Below, piece by piece: positions 41,366-50,627 of a stretch of DNA of 64,000 bases (position 1 is the first letter of the stretch; each line of letters opens with the position of its first letter). The stretch is from DATBGZ01 sp036557785 (GTDB taxonomy: Bacteria; Actinomycetota; Actinomycetes; Mycobacteriales; Micromonosporaceae): assembly GCA_036557785.1 (NCBI GenBank), contig DATBGZ010000030.1, positions 1 through 64,000 of the forward strand, given 5' to 3'. The notes beneath the pieces were generated by a model. That model ran no database searches, was not told the DNA's origin, and saw nothing but the letters and a program-made list of their open reading frames with translations. The position numbers and the translations under genes are program-made.

Positions 41366-42631
41366 ATGCGTACGCTTCGTCCCTTCCGGGCCCTCCGTCG
41401 GACACCGCGGCCGGGGCGGGTGGTGGCCGCCGGCTGCGTCATCGCGGCGTTGGGCCTGGCGGCCGGGGCATGCAGCGGTGGAGCGGCGTGGCGCGCCCCC
41501 GGTGAGACCTCCGATCCGCCGAAGGTCACGATCGTCGCCCCAGTCGACGGTGCGCAGGACGTGGTGACCTCCACGGAGCTGGAGTTCACCTTGCAGGGCA
41601 CCTCGACCGCCGACGTGACGCTCGCCGACGCGAACGGCAACACGATCGCCGGCGCGATGCGCGAGGACGGATCGTCCTGGCTACCGGACAAGCAGCTCAA
41701 GTACGCGACGAAGTACACGGCCACGATCAAGGCGACCAAGTCCGACGGCAGCTCCGCCCAGGCGGCGACGACCTTCACCACCATGGGACAGCCCGCGCAG
41801 ACCGCCCGGGTCCAAAGCTTCAACGGCGACAACATCACCTACGGCGTCGGGATGCCGATCATCATCCGCTTCGGCGTGGACGTGCCCGAGAGCCAGCGCG
41901 CGGCGATCCAGCGCCGGCTCTTCGTCACCTCAAGTCCAGCGCAGGAGGGGGCCTGGAACTGGATCTCCAGCAGCTACCACAACCCGGGCAGCGAGATCCA
42001 CTACCGGCCGAAGGAGTACTGGCAGCCGGGCACGAAGGTCCACGCCCGCATCGCGCTCGGCGGGATGCCCTGGGGAGTGCAGGGCGTCTATGGCCGCAAC
42101 GACCTCACGCTCGACTTCACCATCGGCGACGCGCAGATCATCACCATCGACAACGCGACCAAGCAGATGACGTTCACGGTGAACGGGGACGTGGTCAAGA
42201 CGTTCCCGGTCAGTCTCGGCAAGCCGAGCACCCCGTCCGTGAGCGGCACGATGTTGATCATGAGCCGGAATCCCACGTACCACTTCGACACGCGTCGTGA
42301 GGACGGCCTGGGCGGTTACGTCGTCGACGTCAAGTTCGCCGAGCAACTGACGACCAGCGGCCAGTTCATCCACGCGGCACCCTGGTCGGTGGCGCAGCAG
42401 GGGCACACGAACATCTCGCACGGGTGCGTCAACATCTCGACCGCCAACGCCCAGTGGGTCTACGACACCGTGACGGTCGGCACCCCGGTGGTCGTGCGGG
42501 GCACCGAGGAGAAGCTCGTGTGGGGCGACGGGTTCACCGACTGGGACATCCCGTGGACCGAGTACGTCAAGGGCAGCGCGATCCCGTACGGTCCCCCGAC
42601 GGCCGCCGCGACGGCCTCGGCGACGGCGTAG
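41366..42631 (+). CDS. L,D-transpeptidase lipoprotein, second copy
   Basis: A 421-residue paralogue of the preceding gene with the same layout: lipobox AAGAC (signal RVVAAGCVIAALGLAAGACS), two Ig-like domains, and a YkuD domain with HAAPWSVAQQGHTNISHGCV and VNISTANAQWVYDTV. Both catalytic residues are present. The ATG is preceded by AAGGA; an in-frame TTG 27 bases earlier is unlikely. Tandem duplication followed by divergence is the simplest reading. Confidence 0.92.
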   Translation: MRTLRPFRALRRTPRPGRVVAAGCVIAALGLAAGACSGGAAWRAPGETSDPPKVTIVAPVDGAQDVVTSTELEFTLQGTSTADVTLADANGNTIAGAMREDGSSWLPDKQLKYATKYTATIKATKSDGSSAQAATTFTTMGQPAQTARVQSFNGDNITYGVGMPIIIRFGVDVPESQRAAIQRRLFVTSSPAQEGAWNWISSSYHNPGSEIHYRPKEYWQPGTKVHARIALGGMPWGVQGVYGRNDLTLDFTIGDAQIITIDNATKQMTFTVNGDVVKTFPVSLGKPSTPSVSGTMLIMSRNPTYHFDTRREDGLGGYVVDVKFAEQLTTSGQFIHAAPWSVAQQGHTNISHGCVNISTANAQWVYDTVTVGTPVVVRGTEEKLVWGDGFTDWDIPWTEYVKGSAIPYGPPTAAATASATA

Positions 42632-42710
42632 GGCCACCCCTGGTCGCGAAACCCGGTGGTCGGGCCGGCATGGCTGGTCGGTATCATGGTCGGGCGCTGT
42701 TGCGCGTGAT

Positions 42711-42784
42711 GGTGCCTGTAGCTCAGCTGGCAGAGCGCCGGGTTGTGGTCCCGGATGTCGCCGGTTCAAATCCGGTCAGGCACC
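42711..42784 (+). tRNA. tRNA-His(GTG)
   Basis: GTGCCTG pairs with CAGGCAC as acceptor stem; the anticodon stem-loop CCGGG-TTGTGGT-CCCGG presents GTG; the T arm contains GGTTCAAATCC. A G at 42711 opposite C at 42784 supplies the G-1:C73 pair typical of tRNA-His. CCA is not encoded. Confidence 0.95.
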
Positions 42785-42810
42785 CCAATGATGGTTCGCT
42801 CCTGTCCGCC

Positions 42811-43425
42811 TCAGGCCCCGGTGGGGCGCCGCGCCGTGATCTCGGCGGCGATCGCCTTGGCGGCCTCGACGTCCGGCCCCGGTGGCGGGACGAAGACGGT
42901 ACGCCGGTAGTACTCCAACTCGCGGATGCTCTCCTGGATGTCGGCGAGCGCACGGTGCGCCAGACCCTTGGCGGGCTGGCCGAAGTACGCCCGGGGGTAC
43001 CAGCGCCGGCACAGCTCCTTGATCGAGGACACGTCGATCATCCGGTAGTGCAGGTACTGGTCGAAGAGCGGCATCTGCCGGGCCAGGAAGCCACGGTCGG
43101 TCGCGATCGAGTTCCCGCACAGCGGAGCCGTCCGCGGCTCCGCGATGTAGATCTTGATGTAGTCCATGATCATCTGCTCGGCCTGGTCCACGGTGACCGT
43201 CGATGCACGGACCGCGTCGGTGAGCCCGGACTTGTCGTGCATCTCGCGCACGACCTCGACCATCGACTCCAGTGCCGCGTCGTCGGCATGGATGACCACG
43301 TCGACACCCGTGCCGAGCACGGTGAGGTCCGAGTCGGTCACCAGCGCAGCGACCTCGATGAGGATGTCGCGGTCGACATCCAGACCCGTCATCTCGCAGT
43401 CGACCCACACCAGGTGATCGTTCAC
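42811..43425 (-). CDS. orn: Oligoribonuclease
   Basis: A 204-residue DEDDh 3'-5' exonuclease that degrades di- to short oligoribonucleotides and clears pGpG from cyclic-di-GMP turnover. ExoI motif WVDCEMTGLD, ExoII CGNSIATDRGFL and ExoIII HRALADIQESIREL are complete. The start is GTG with GGGGCAG upstream. A GGDEF-EAL protein elsewhere in the window makes its pGpG role relevant. Confidence 0.95.
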   Translation of the reverse strand: MNDHLVWVDCEMTGLDVDRDILIEVAALVTDSDLTVLGTGVDVVIHADDAALESMVEVVREMHDKSGLTDAVRASTVTVDQAEQMIMDYIKIYIAEPRTAPLCGNSIATDRGFLARQMPLFDQYLHYRMIDVSSIKELCRRWYPRAYFGQPAKGLAHRALADIQESIRELEYYRRTVFVPPPGPDVEAAKAIAAEITARRPTGA

Positions 43426-43564
43426 GCGCTGCCCCTTCGCCGCCGTCTCGCAGGCTCCACCCTAGACGCCGTGCCCCGGCGCGACCCGTTACCGTGAGGC
43501 AGTCCGGCCGTGGCCGCCGCCCCCAATGCGCTGTCGAGAGACGTTAAGACGAAAGGAGTTCGCA

Positions 43565-44872
43565 TTGAGCAGCGACGCGCCGCGCTCGGACGGGCCCATG
43601 GCCTGGCCACCGCGGTGGCTGGCTCCCGTCGCCGGCCTCGCCGCATCGGCGGCCGCACTGGTCTTCGTTCTCGTGCACGTACGGCTGGAGAACGGGTTTT
43701 TCGACCTCATGGTCTACCGCAGCGCGGTGCGGTGGTGGGCGGACGGCCACCCGCTCTACGACTACTCGCAGCCGGACCCGTTCCAGGGCCAACTCGGCTT
43801 CACCTACCCACCCGTCGGCGCGTTCCTCCTGCGGCCGCTCGCCTACGCCTCGAAGCCGGCCGCGATCTGGGGCTACATCGTGGTGAGCGTGGTGTGCCTG
43901 GCCCTGACGGTCTGGTGGCTCACCCGGGCCGTGGCCCGGCGACACGGATGGTCGCGACTGGCGCTGTTCGCGATCGCGCTGCCCATGACCGCGGGCGTGG
44001 GCGCGGTCTGGATCGGCTTCGACTTCGGCCAGATCAACCCGCTGCTCTGGGCGCTGATCGTTCTCGACCTGGCCGTGCTCGCCCCCCGCCGCAGCCGGTT
44101 CCTCGGGGTCGGGATCGGCCTGGCCACGGCGATCAAGCTGATCCCGGGGCTGTTCATCGTCTACCTTCTGTTGACCAGACGCTGGCGCGCCACGGTTGTC
44201 GCCACCGCCACGACGGCGCTGGCGACCCTGCTCGCCCACGTCGCGGCACCCCACGACTCGACGCGGTTCTGGACCAGCACGATCTGGGACGGGGAGGGCG
44301 TCGGGCACCTGTGGTACTTCACCAACCAGTCGATCAGCGGCGTGCTCGCCCGCGTCTACCAGCCCGACCCGTACCCGCGATGGCTGTGGATCGCGCTCAG
44401 CGCCCCGGTCGCGATCTACGGCCTCTGGCGTGCCCGCCGGGCCGCGCTCGCGGGCGATGAGCTCACCGGCATGGCCCTGGCCGGCATCGTGGCGAGCCTG
44501 ATCAGCCCGGTCACCTGGGTGCACCACATCTTCTGGTGGGTCCCCGCGCTGCTCGCGATCGCCGACACCGGGCTGGCCCCCGGCAAGCCGGCGGTGCGTT
44601 CGGGGCTGCGTCACCCGATCGCGCTCGCGGTCGTGGCGCTGGTGACCTACCCGGTGGTCGCCATCAGCTTCGTGTCGCACGCGGCGACGGGCCTGGCCAA
44701 CCTGGTCTTCGCCAACTGGCTCGTGTGGCTCATGCTGCTGCTGCTCGTCACCGTCCCCATCGATGCCGATCGCGGCACCGCCGACCAGGAGCTGCTCGAC
44801 CGCGCCGCGCTCACCCGCGCCGAGGCCCGGGCGGCCCGCCGGAACAAGCACTTCCTGGCGCCGTCCACGTAG
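43565..44872 (+). CDS. GT87 family glycosyltransferase-like membrane protein (DUF2029)
   Basis: A 435-residue polytopic membrane protein with about 10 helices. The early extracytoplasmic loop FFDLMVYRSAVRWWADGHPL followed by LYDYSQPDP and GFTYPPVGAFLL is the hallmark of alpha-mannosyltransferases of the GT-C/GT87 type (PimE-like), which use polyprenyl-phosphate mannose. The acidic Asp in FFDLMVYR is the likely catalytic residue. The start is TTG, chosen because AAAGGAG lies 6 nt upstream; upstream in-frame sequence is not convincing. Acceptor unknown. Confidence 0.85.
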   Translation: MSSDAPRSDGPMAWPPRWLAPVAGLAASAAALVFVLVHVRLENGFFDLMVYRSAVRWWADGHPLYDYSQPDPFQGQLGFTYPPVGAFLLRPLAYASKPAAIWGYIVVSVVCLALTVWWLTRAVARRHGWSRLALFAIALPMTAGVGAVWIGFDFGQINPLLWALIVLDLAVLAPRRSRFLGVGIGLATAIKLIPGLFIVYLLLTRRWRATVVATATTALATLLAHVAAPHDSTRFWTSTIWDGEGVGHLWYFTNQSISGVLARVYQPDPYPRWLWIALSAPVAIYGLWRARRAALAGDELTGMALAGIVASLISPVTWVHHIFWWVPALLAIADTGLAPGKPAVRSGLRHPIALAVVALVTYPVVAISFVSHAATGLANLVFANWLVWLMLLLLVTVPIDADRGTADQELLDRAALTRAEARAARRNKHFLAPST

Positions 44873-44880
44873 GACAGACC

Positions 44881-45780
44881 TCAGGTCGCGGTGTCGACGT
44901 ACGGGGATGGCGAGCGTACGGCCGCGACCAGCTCGCCCGCCACGGGCTCGTCGCGCCAGTGGCGCGACGGCTCCGCTTCCGCCCGCCAGCGACGTGGCGG
45001 TACGCGTGGTCGGCTGCCCTCGTCGGGCACCGGTGTCCGTACCGGAAGCTCGTCGCTGAGGTCCAGCAACCGGTGATGCTGGTCGATCCACGGTCGACGC
45101 AGCACGAGCACGGCCACCCCCGCAACCGTGCCGAGCGCCCCGGCGAGGAACAGGACCGCGGTCGCCGCACCCCAGGACGCTGGGACGAACCCGACCGTGA
45201 TGTCCGCGGTGAGACCCGCCGCGTTGTCCCACCGGCGCACCACGAGCGTCACCGGATCGGACGTCGGCACGTCCAGGGCGACCGTGACGAGCCGACCGCC
45301 GACCGGGGCAGTCCCGGGCTGGGGCTCGGCGGTCTCCCAGGGCGGCGGCCCGGGCGGTGCCCCGCCGGGCCGGTCGTCGGACTCGACGGGCTGGTCACCG
45401 GTGGCCCACCCGACGCTCGTCACCTCGCTGTGTGCGATGCCGGACAGGTAGCGCATGGCGTCGCCGGCGGGTGCGAGCGCGACGACGACCACATCGGCGG
45501 GAGTGAGCGATTCGGACCGTACGGTGATGGTCAACCGGCCGTCGCCGAGTTCGCGGCCGGCGCCGTGCCGGGCCAGCACCCCCGAGATGTCCGGCACCAC
45601 GATCGCGTACCCGTCCGTGTGCACCGGGGCCAGCGTCGCGGTGAACGCCGCCGCTCCCCCGTCGACCGTCGAGGAGGATCGCAGGCTGCCGATCGCCCAC
45701 GCCGCGATGCCGCCCGCGAGGGCGAGCACCCCACTCGCGACCAGGATGAGGCCAGCCAGCACCCGCAGCAGAACCCTCAT
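44881..45780 (-). CDS. Hypothetical two-helix membrane protein
   Basis: A 299-residue protein with an N-terminal membrane segment (LRVLAGLILVASGVLALAGG), an extracytoplasmic beta-rich domain of ~170 residues, a second segment (AATAVLFLAGALGTVAGVAV) and a basic cytoplasmic tail with RPWIDQHHRLLDLSDEL. I recognise no family. The ATG has GGGGGTG just upstream; a GTG 12 bases earlier is possible. Convergent with the GT87 gene, the stops being 8 nt apart. Confidence 0.7.
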   Translation of the reverse strand: MRVLLRVLAGLILVASGVLALAGGIAAWAIGSLRSSSTVDGGAAAFTATLAPVHTDGYAIVVPDISGVLARHGAGRELGDGRLTITVRSESLTPADVVVVALAPAGDAMRYLSGIAHSEVTSVGWATGDQPVESDDRPGGAPPGPPPWETAEPQPGTAPVGGRLVTVALDVPTSDPVTLVVRRWDNAAGLTADITVGFVPASWGAATAVLFLAGALGTVAGVAVLVLRRPWIDQHHRLLDLSDELPVRTPVPDEGSRPRVPPRRWRAEAEPSRHWRDEPVAGELVAAVRSPSPYVDTAT

Positions 45781-45892
45781 GATCACCCCCACGTCGGCGA
45801 AGCCCTGGACGCCGTAACGCGCCCGGGGCCTCGGAGCAAGGGGTGTTACCCAGCTAACGACCTGTCGACGAGTTGGATCTCACCGAAAACTG

Positions 45893-47734
45893 TCAGTTGC
45901 TTACCGCCAGATCGGTCGCGACGATCCCGTTCGTGGTCTCGTCCAGGCGCAGCGTGAACGTGAAGCGCCAGGTTCCGGCTGAGGGCAGGGTGATCTGTCC
46001 GATCGCGTGATCAGGGGTGATCGGCAGGATCGCGGCCTGCACGCCCTCCACGCCCTGAGCCTGATTCGACGCGGTGACGTTCCACTCCACGACGGTCTGG
46101 GGACGACCGTCCGACGTCGTGGCGTAGAGGTGAATGTCGTTGGCGCCGATCCGGGCCGGCGAGAGGTCGACGCTGAGCACGAACTTCCCGCCCGGGTCGA
46201 TCAGGGTCGCGCTCTGCAGGCCCGGCGCGCTCGTCGCGGCGGAGCGGCCCGGCGTGAGCTGGACCAGCACCGAGGTGACGCCGATGACGGTCAGCGCCAC
46301 GATGGCCTCGATCAGCACCAGCCGGCGCAGTCTGCTCGCCGGCCCGCGCGGCGCCACCCGCGTCGCGGGGCCCGGATCGGCCTCCGGTGCCTCATCGCTG
46401 GTCTCGTCGTTGGTCTCCTCGGGCTCGGCCTGCGCGGCTCGGTCAGCGTCCGCCTCCGTGTGGGGCGGCAGGCTGCCTCCCGCTGGGGTGAAGGCCGCGA
46501 CCATCCGGCGGGAGAAGGCAGCGACAGCCAGCACCACGCCGACGAGTCCGACCTTCGCCAGCAGCAGCCATCCGTATGCCGTGGCGATCAGGGCGTGGAT
46601 GCTGCCGAACTGGAGCAGCGCCTGGGCCAGCCCGGTGAGCAGCAGGGCGGAGACGGCGTACCCGGCCCAGCGGGACCAGATCGGCACGATCGCGCTCAGC
46701 TCGGTGGCGTTCGCCCGGGGCAGCAGGAACAGCACGAGCATGGCGAGACCGCCGAGCCAGATGCTCATCGAGGCGATGTGGATCATGTCGGCGGCAACGC
46801 TCACGGTCGGGACCGCCGTGGCGGTGGGGTGGCCGGAGATCGACCAGGTGGCCGCGCCGACCACGCCCAGCACGGCGAGCAGCGCCCGGTCCGCGCGCGT
46901 GCCCCGGCCCCGGGCGACGGCCCGGACCAGGATGACGGAAGCGGCGAGGACGCCGAGGCGGGTCGTGTGCGCGGCCCCGTACTGGCTGGAGAGCACCTCC
47001 CGGACGTCGTCGCCGGTGATCCCACTGAGCGTGCCCGAGACGTACGGGACGTCCAGCGCCATCTCAAACAGCGTGCCGAGAGCCGCCAGCCCGGCGCCGA
47101 GGTAGGCCACCTTCAGCGGGCCGCCCCGGTCCAGTCGCCTGGGCCAGAGCAGGGTCAGCACCAGCGCCGAGCCGACGAGCAGGATGAGCCCGAGGTACCC
47201 GGCCCCACGGGCGACCGGCAGCAGGCCCTGCACGACTCCCGGCGCCCCGACGTTCGAGCCCACGTCGCTGGGTGGCCCGCCCGGCGAGACCTCTTTGTAC
47301 GAGAAGCTGAACGCGCCCCCCACGGGGTGGCTGTCGGCCGAGATGACCCGGAAGCTGACCAGGTAGGTGCCGATCTGGGTCACGTCCCCGAGCGGGATGA
47401 TCAACTGGTCGCCGGACTGCCGGGCCTCGTTACGGTCCACGCGCTTGCCGTCGGGCGCGATCACCTTGATCTTGCCCGCGACGGGGTTCACGTTCTCGGT
47501 GAAGGTCAGCACCACCTGCTTCGGCGCATCCTGGAGGACGTCGTTGGCCTGCGGGCTGCTCGTGACCAGAGCCGCGTGTGCGCTGGCCGGCGTGGCCGGC
47601 CCGGCGAGCAGCGCGAGCAGCCCGACAACCACGCCGAGCACTGCCTGGACGCCGCGGCGACGCCAGGCCGTACGGATCACGGCGGGCTGGCCTCTGCCCG
47701 ACTTCCTGGGCCCGGTGCTGCTGTCCGTACGCAC
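45893..47734 (-). CDS. CopC-CopD fusion (copper resistance/transport)
   Basis: About 613 residues. After a signal peptide comes a CopC domain starting at the mature His (HAALVTSSPQANDVLQDAPK) and including SADSHPVGGAFSF; then a CopD-type membrane domain with eight or so helices and copper-ligand His candidates (SISGHPTATAVPT, ADMIHIASMSIWLGG); then a cytoplasmic acidic linker, one more helix and a C-terminal extracytoplasmic YtkA-like beta domain. It probably binds and imports or buffers copper. The start is uncertain: GTG 47734 or GTG 47680, the latter just before the signal peptide. The C-terminal domain goes beyond the common CopCD layout. Confidence 0.85.
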   Translation of the reverse strand: MRTDSSTGPRKSGRGQPAVIRTAWRRRGVQAVLGVVVGLLALLAGPATPASAHAALVTSSPQANDVLQDAPKQVVLTFTENVNPVAGKIKVIAPDGKRVDRNEARQSGDQLIIPLGDVTQIGTYLVSFRVISADSHPVGGAFSFSYKEVSPGGPPSDVGSNVGAPGVVQGLLPVARGAGYLGLILLVGSALVLTLLWPRRLDRGGPLKVAYLGAGLAALGTLFEMALDVPYVSGTLSGITGDDVREVLSSQYGAAHTTRLGVLAASVILVRAVARGRGTRADRALLAVLGVVGAATWSISGHPTATAVPTVSVAADMIHIASMSIWLGGLAMLVLFLLPRANATELSAIVPIWSRWAGYAVSALLLTGLAQALLQFGSIHALIATAYGWLLLAKVGLVGVVLAVAAFSRRMVAAFTPAGGSLPPHTEADADRAAQAEPEETNDETSDEAPEADPGPATRVAPRGPASRLRRLVLIEAIVALTVIGVTSVLVQLTPGRSAATSAPGLQSATLIDPGGKFVLSVDLSPARIGANDIHLYATTSDGRPQTVVEWNVTASNQAQGVEGVQAAILPITPDHAIGQITLPSAGTWRFTFTLRLDETTNGIVATDLAVSN

Positions 47735-48083
47735 GCTCCTCAGGTTCGCCGCCCGCGCCCACGGCGATGGTCCGGGCGTCGCCGATTCTGCTCTGTCCAC
47801 CCTGCCCGTACGGCTCGACGGGGCTACGGGTTCAAGGTCATCCGAGACGACCGTGCGGCAGGCCCCGATGTCCGCGGGGAGATCGTGGCGACCAGGGCGG
47901 AGCGCACGGCGGCCGCCGAGCGGCGTCTCGCGGCCGGGGCGTGGTCTCGAGGTCACCCGGCCATCATGCACCCCGCCGCGCTCAGATTGGCTGTGGCCAC
48001 CTCGCCCGGAGGTGAGGCAGTGAGATCTCTAATCCCGTGCATAAATCCGCCGGGCGCAAGCGGCCTCGGTACGGTATGGCCGG
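47735..48083. other. Divergent intergenic region copCD / DsbA-like gene
   Basis: I see no gene here. TACGGT at 48070-48075 lies 8 nt before the DsbA-like ATG and fits a leaderless -10 box. The AT-rich stretch around 48028-48052 (GTGAGATCTCTAATCCCGTG, then CATAAATCC) is the likely promoter core. Confidence 0.4.
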
Positions 48084-48902
48084 ATGACGACGAACACCAA
48101 GCGCTGGCCCGTCAACCCGCCGTCCGGCGACGACCAGCCCGGCAGCGGCAGGCCGGATCCAACAGGAGCCGCCGGTCGCTTGGCCGCCGCACGGGCGGCC
48201 GCCCACCCGCCGCGGCGTTGGCGGCGCGGGCCCGGACCCGACGCGCTGCGCTACTCCCCCATCCTGTGGGTGAGTCTCATCACGCTCACCATCATCGGCT
48301 TGTCGGGCTACATCCTCTGGTACGAGGCACGGATGCCCGCCCCGCACACGCTGGCCACCCCGGCCGGCGTCAGCGATGACGGCGGGGCGAAGGCAGGGAT
48401 CACGGTCGCGGGCAGTGGCCGGGCGACCGTCGAGGTGTACTACGACCCGATGTGCACGCAGTGCCGAACCGTCGACCGGCAGACGCGGCCCATGCTGGAC
48501 CAGCTCGTGGCGCAGAACCGCATCCGGCTCGTCTGGCACCCGCTCGGCCTCCTCGATGGCCGCACGGACCCCGCGGGGTACTCGACCCGTGCCGCCAACG
48601 CCCTCGCCTGCGCCGCCGACGACGGCAAGCTGCGCCAGTACGCCGACGTGCTCTTCGCCAACCAGCCCGCCGCCGGCAGCGCCGGGCTCTCCGACGACCA
48701 GCTCATCGACGTCGCTGGACAGGCCCTGCTCATCCGACCGTCGTTCGCGGCTTGTGTGCGCGATCAGCACTACCGGGAATGGGTCGAGGCGGGAGATGCG
48801 GCGGCTGCCGCACGCGGGGTCGTCAATTCCCCCGCAATCTTCGTCAATGGCCGGCGCCTGGCTCAGCCCACGTCCGCGGCCATCCTCGCCGCCCTCGGCT
48901 GA
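48084..48902 (+). CDS. Membrane-anchored DsbA-like thioredoxin-fold protein
   Basis: A 272-residue protein: a Pro/Arg-rich cytoplasmic N-terminus of ~55 residues, one membrane helix (LWVSLITLTIIGLSGYILWY), then an extracytoplasmic thioredoxin-fold domain with YYDPMCTQCRTVDRQTRPML (CxxC is CTQC) and the cis-Pro region VVNSPAIFVNG. It is a DsbA-type disulfide oxidoreductase acting on exported proteins. Leaderless promoter likely. A peroxiredoxin gene follows 39 nt downstream with its own promoter. Confidence 0.87.
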   Translation: MTTNTKRWPVNPPSGDDQPGSGRPDPTGAAGRLAAARAAAHPPRRWRRGPGPDALRYSPILWVSLITLTIIGLSGYILWYEARMPAPHTLATPAGVSDDGGAKAGITVAGSGRATVEVYYDPMCTQCRTVDRQTRPMLDQLVAQNRIRLVWHPLGLLDGRTDPAGYSTRAANALACAADDGKLRQYADVLFANQPAAGSAGLSDDQLIDVAGQALLIRPSFAACVRDQHYREWVEAGDAAAAARGVVNSPAIFVNGRRLAQPTSAAILAALG

Positions 48903-48941
48903 CCCGACCGCGCGGTGCAGACCACGCTGTAGGGTGCGGGC

Positions 48942-49427
48942 ATGACGACTCCCGCCGAACCGGTCCGTCTGAGCCCCGGCGACCCAGCGCCCGCGTTCAC
49001 TCTCAGTACTGACGACGGCGGGACGCTGCGCTTGGCGGATCTGAAGGGCAAGCGGGTCATCCTCTATGCCTACCCGGCCGCTCTGACGCCCGGCTGCACG
49101 ACGCAGGCGTGCGACTTCCGCGACTCATTGCAGTCCCTCGCGGCGCGCGGCCTGACGGTCGTGGGCATTTCCCCCGATCCGCCCGCGAAACTCGCCTCAT
49201 TCCGGGCTCGTGAGCACCTCAACTTTCCGCTGGTCTCGGACCCGGACCGCGGCGTGCTGACCGCCTACGGCGCGTACGGTGCCAAGACGAACTACGGCCG
49301 CACCGTAACCGGCGTCATTCGATCGACCTTCGTGATCGGCCCTGATGGACGCATCGAGAACGCCTTCTACAACGTCAAGGCCACCGGCCACGTCGCCAAG
49401 CTGCGCCGCGATCTCGGCCTCGACTGA
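48942..49427 (+). CDS. bcp: Thiol peroxidase of the BCP/PrxQ type
   Basis: A 161-residue atypical 2-Cys peroxiredoxin: LSPGDPAPAFTLSTDDGGTL, then YAYPAALTPGCTTQACDFRD with the peroxidatic Cys (TPGC) and the resolving Cys five residues later (TTQAC). It reduces peroxides using thioredoxin. One family feature is altered: the usual YFYP reads YAYP. TAGGGT lies 6 nt before the ATG, consistent with a leaderless mRNA. Confidence 0.93.
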   Translation: MTTPAEPVRLSPGDPAPAFTLSTDDGGTLRLADLKGKRVILYAYPAALTPGCTTQACDFRDSLQSLAARGLTVVGISPDPPAKLASFRAREHLNFPLVSDPDRGVLTAYGAYGAKTNYGRTVTGVIRSTFVIGPDGRIENAFYNVKATGHVAKLRRDLGLD

Positions 49428-49479
49428 GGCGGGCGGCCGTGCGGGCCCACGTGCGCAGAGCCCGTAGACTTCGTGGCGC

Positions 49480-49563
49480 GCGGGAGTGGCGGAATGGCAG
49501 ACGCGACGGGCTTAGGTCCCGTTGCCCTCGGGCATAGGGGTTCGAATCCCCTCTCCCGCACCA
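49480..49563 (+). tRNA. tRNA-Leu(TAG)
   Basis: Class II tRNA with acceptor GCGGGAG/CTCCCGC, anticodon stem-loop CGGG-CTTAGGT-CCCG giving TAG, a variable arm with stem TGCCCTCGGGCA, T arm GGGGTTCGAATCCCC, and an encoded CCA at 49561-49563. It is the only one of the three tRNAs here with encoded CCA. Confidence 0.96.
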
Positions 49564-49862
49564 CTGGCAGGTGGTCCGCGTTGTTGGTGGCGTATCGGGG
49601 ATTCACAGCAAACACCCAGTATGCGGCGCCGGCAGTCCCTGTCCGGCGCGCAGCACGAATCGGCGTTACGATGGCGTTCGCCGCTTGGAGGTCGACCTCG
49701 GTGAGGTTGGACCCGTATTCGTTTCCCTGACCGTGTGCCGATGCTCAGCCTCGAAGCGCGCAGTCGAATCCCGGTACGCGAAGGGAAAGACCGGTGGTGT
49801 ATCCGCGCGCGACACTGCGACACGATTCTCCCTTACCGTATCTGTGCCGAGACTAAGTTTCG
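49564..49862. other. Intergenic region upstream of the XRE-type gene
   Basis: I see no gene; all frames have poor codon use. GC drops toward the right end (ACGATTCTCCCTTACCGTAT around 49812-49840), the likely promoter of the regulator gene. Confidence 0.4.
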
Positions 49863-50426
49863 ATGCACCACGACCAGTCCGAATTCGTTGCGCCGGCGAG
49901 CAGGGAACGAACGCTCGACGGGAGAACGAGTGAATTCACGAAGCCCGGTGGTTCGTATCCAGCGGCCGCGGGCCAGGATCGGACGTTGGGCGCCGGAGGG
50001 ATCAAATTTATCGAATACCTGCGTTCGGCCATCCGTGCGGCTGGATATGCCACGCCGACGCAGCTCGCCCGTGATGCCGAGCTCGACCCATCGGTCGTGC
50101 TCCGCTGGCTCGGCGGAAGCCAACGACCGACCGTGCGGTCGCTGGAGCGGGTGGCGCCGCTGCTCGGCCGCAGCACCGCCGAGATGGTGCGTGCCGCCTA
50201 TCCCGACCGCCTCGGCGGCGACGGGACGGCCGAAACACCGATGCACGAACTCGCCTACGTCGTCGATCATGTGCTCTCCAGCGACTCCCCGATTCCGGAG
50301 AGCGACCGCGCCGCGCTCGAGCATGTGCTCCGGCGTGTGCTCGAGCCGTACCAGAAGGATCTGATGCACCGCCGCGGCCGGAGGCGGGCCTCCATCCACG
50401 AGGCTCGACCCGCCACTGACGGTTAG
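49863..50426 (+). CDS. XRE-type helix-turn-helix regulator
   Basis: A 187-residue frame with a Cro/C1-type HTH in the middle: IEYLRSAIRAAGYATPTQLA, RDAELDPSVVLRWLGGSQRP, TVRSLERVAPLLGRSTAEMV. The C-terminal ~60 residues (ELAYVVDHVLSSDSPIPESD and on) are helical. The 45 residues before the HTH are low in structure; GGAGGG just before ATC at ~50000 hints that translation may begin nearer the HTH, but no standard start codon is there. No obvious target operon beside it. Confidence 0.7.
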   Translation: MHHDQSEFVAPASRERTLDGRTSEFTKPGGSYPAAAGQDRTLGAGGIKFIEYLRSAIRAAGYATPTQLARDAELDPSVVLRWLGGSQRPTVRSLERVAPLLGRSTAEMVRAAYPDRLGGDGTAETPMHELAYVVDHVLSSDSPIPESDRAALEHVLRRVLEPYQKDLMHRRGRRRASIHEARPATDG

Positions 50427-50627
50427 TTGACCGCGCATCATCTGATCCGGCAGCACTGGCTGCCCACACCGTTGTCCGAGCGCGACGATCTACCAAGCCG
50501 CCGTCACTGGCCATCGCGGGCATCCGCCCAGATGGTTGGTAGACAAGGGATCGGCGATGATTGAGCGTTGGTGGGTCACTCGTTGGCTCGATGCCCATTG
50601 GCGTCGATGGGACGGAGGGAGCCGGTC

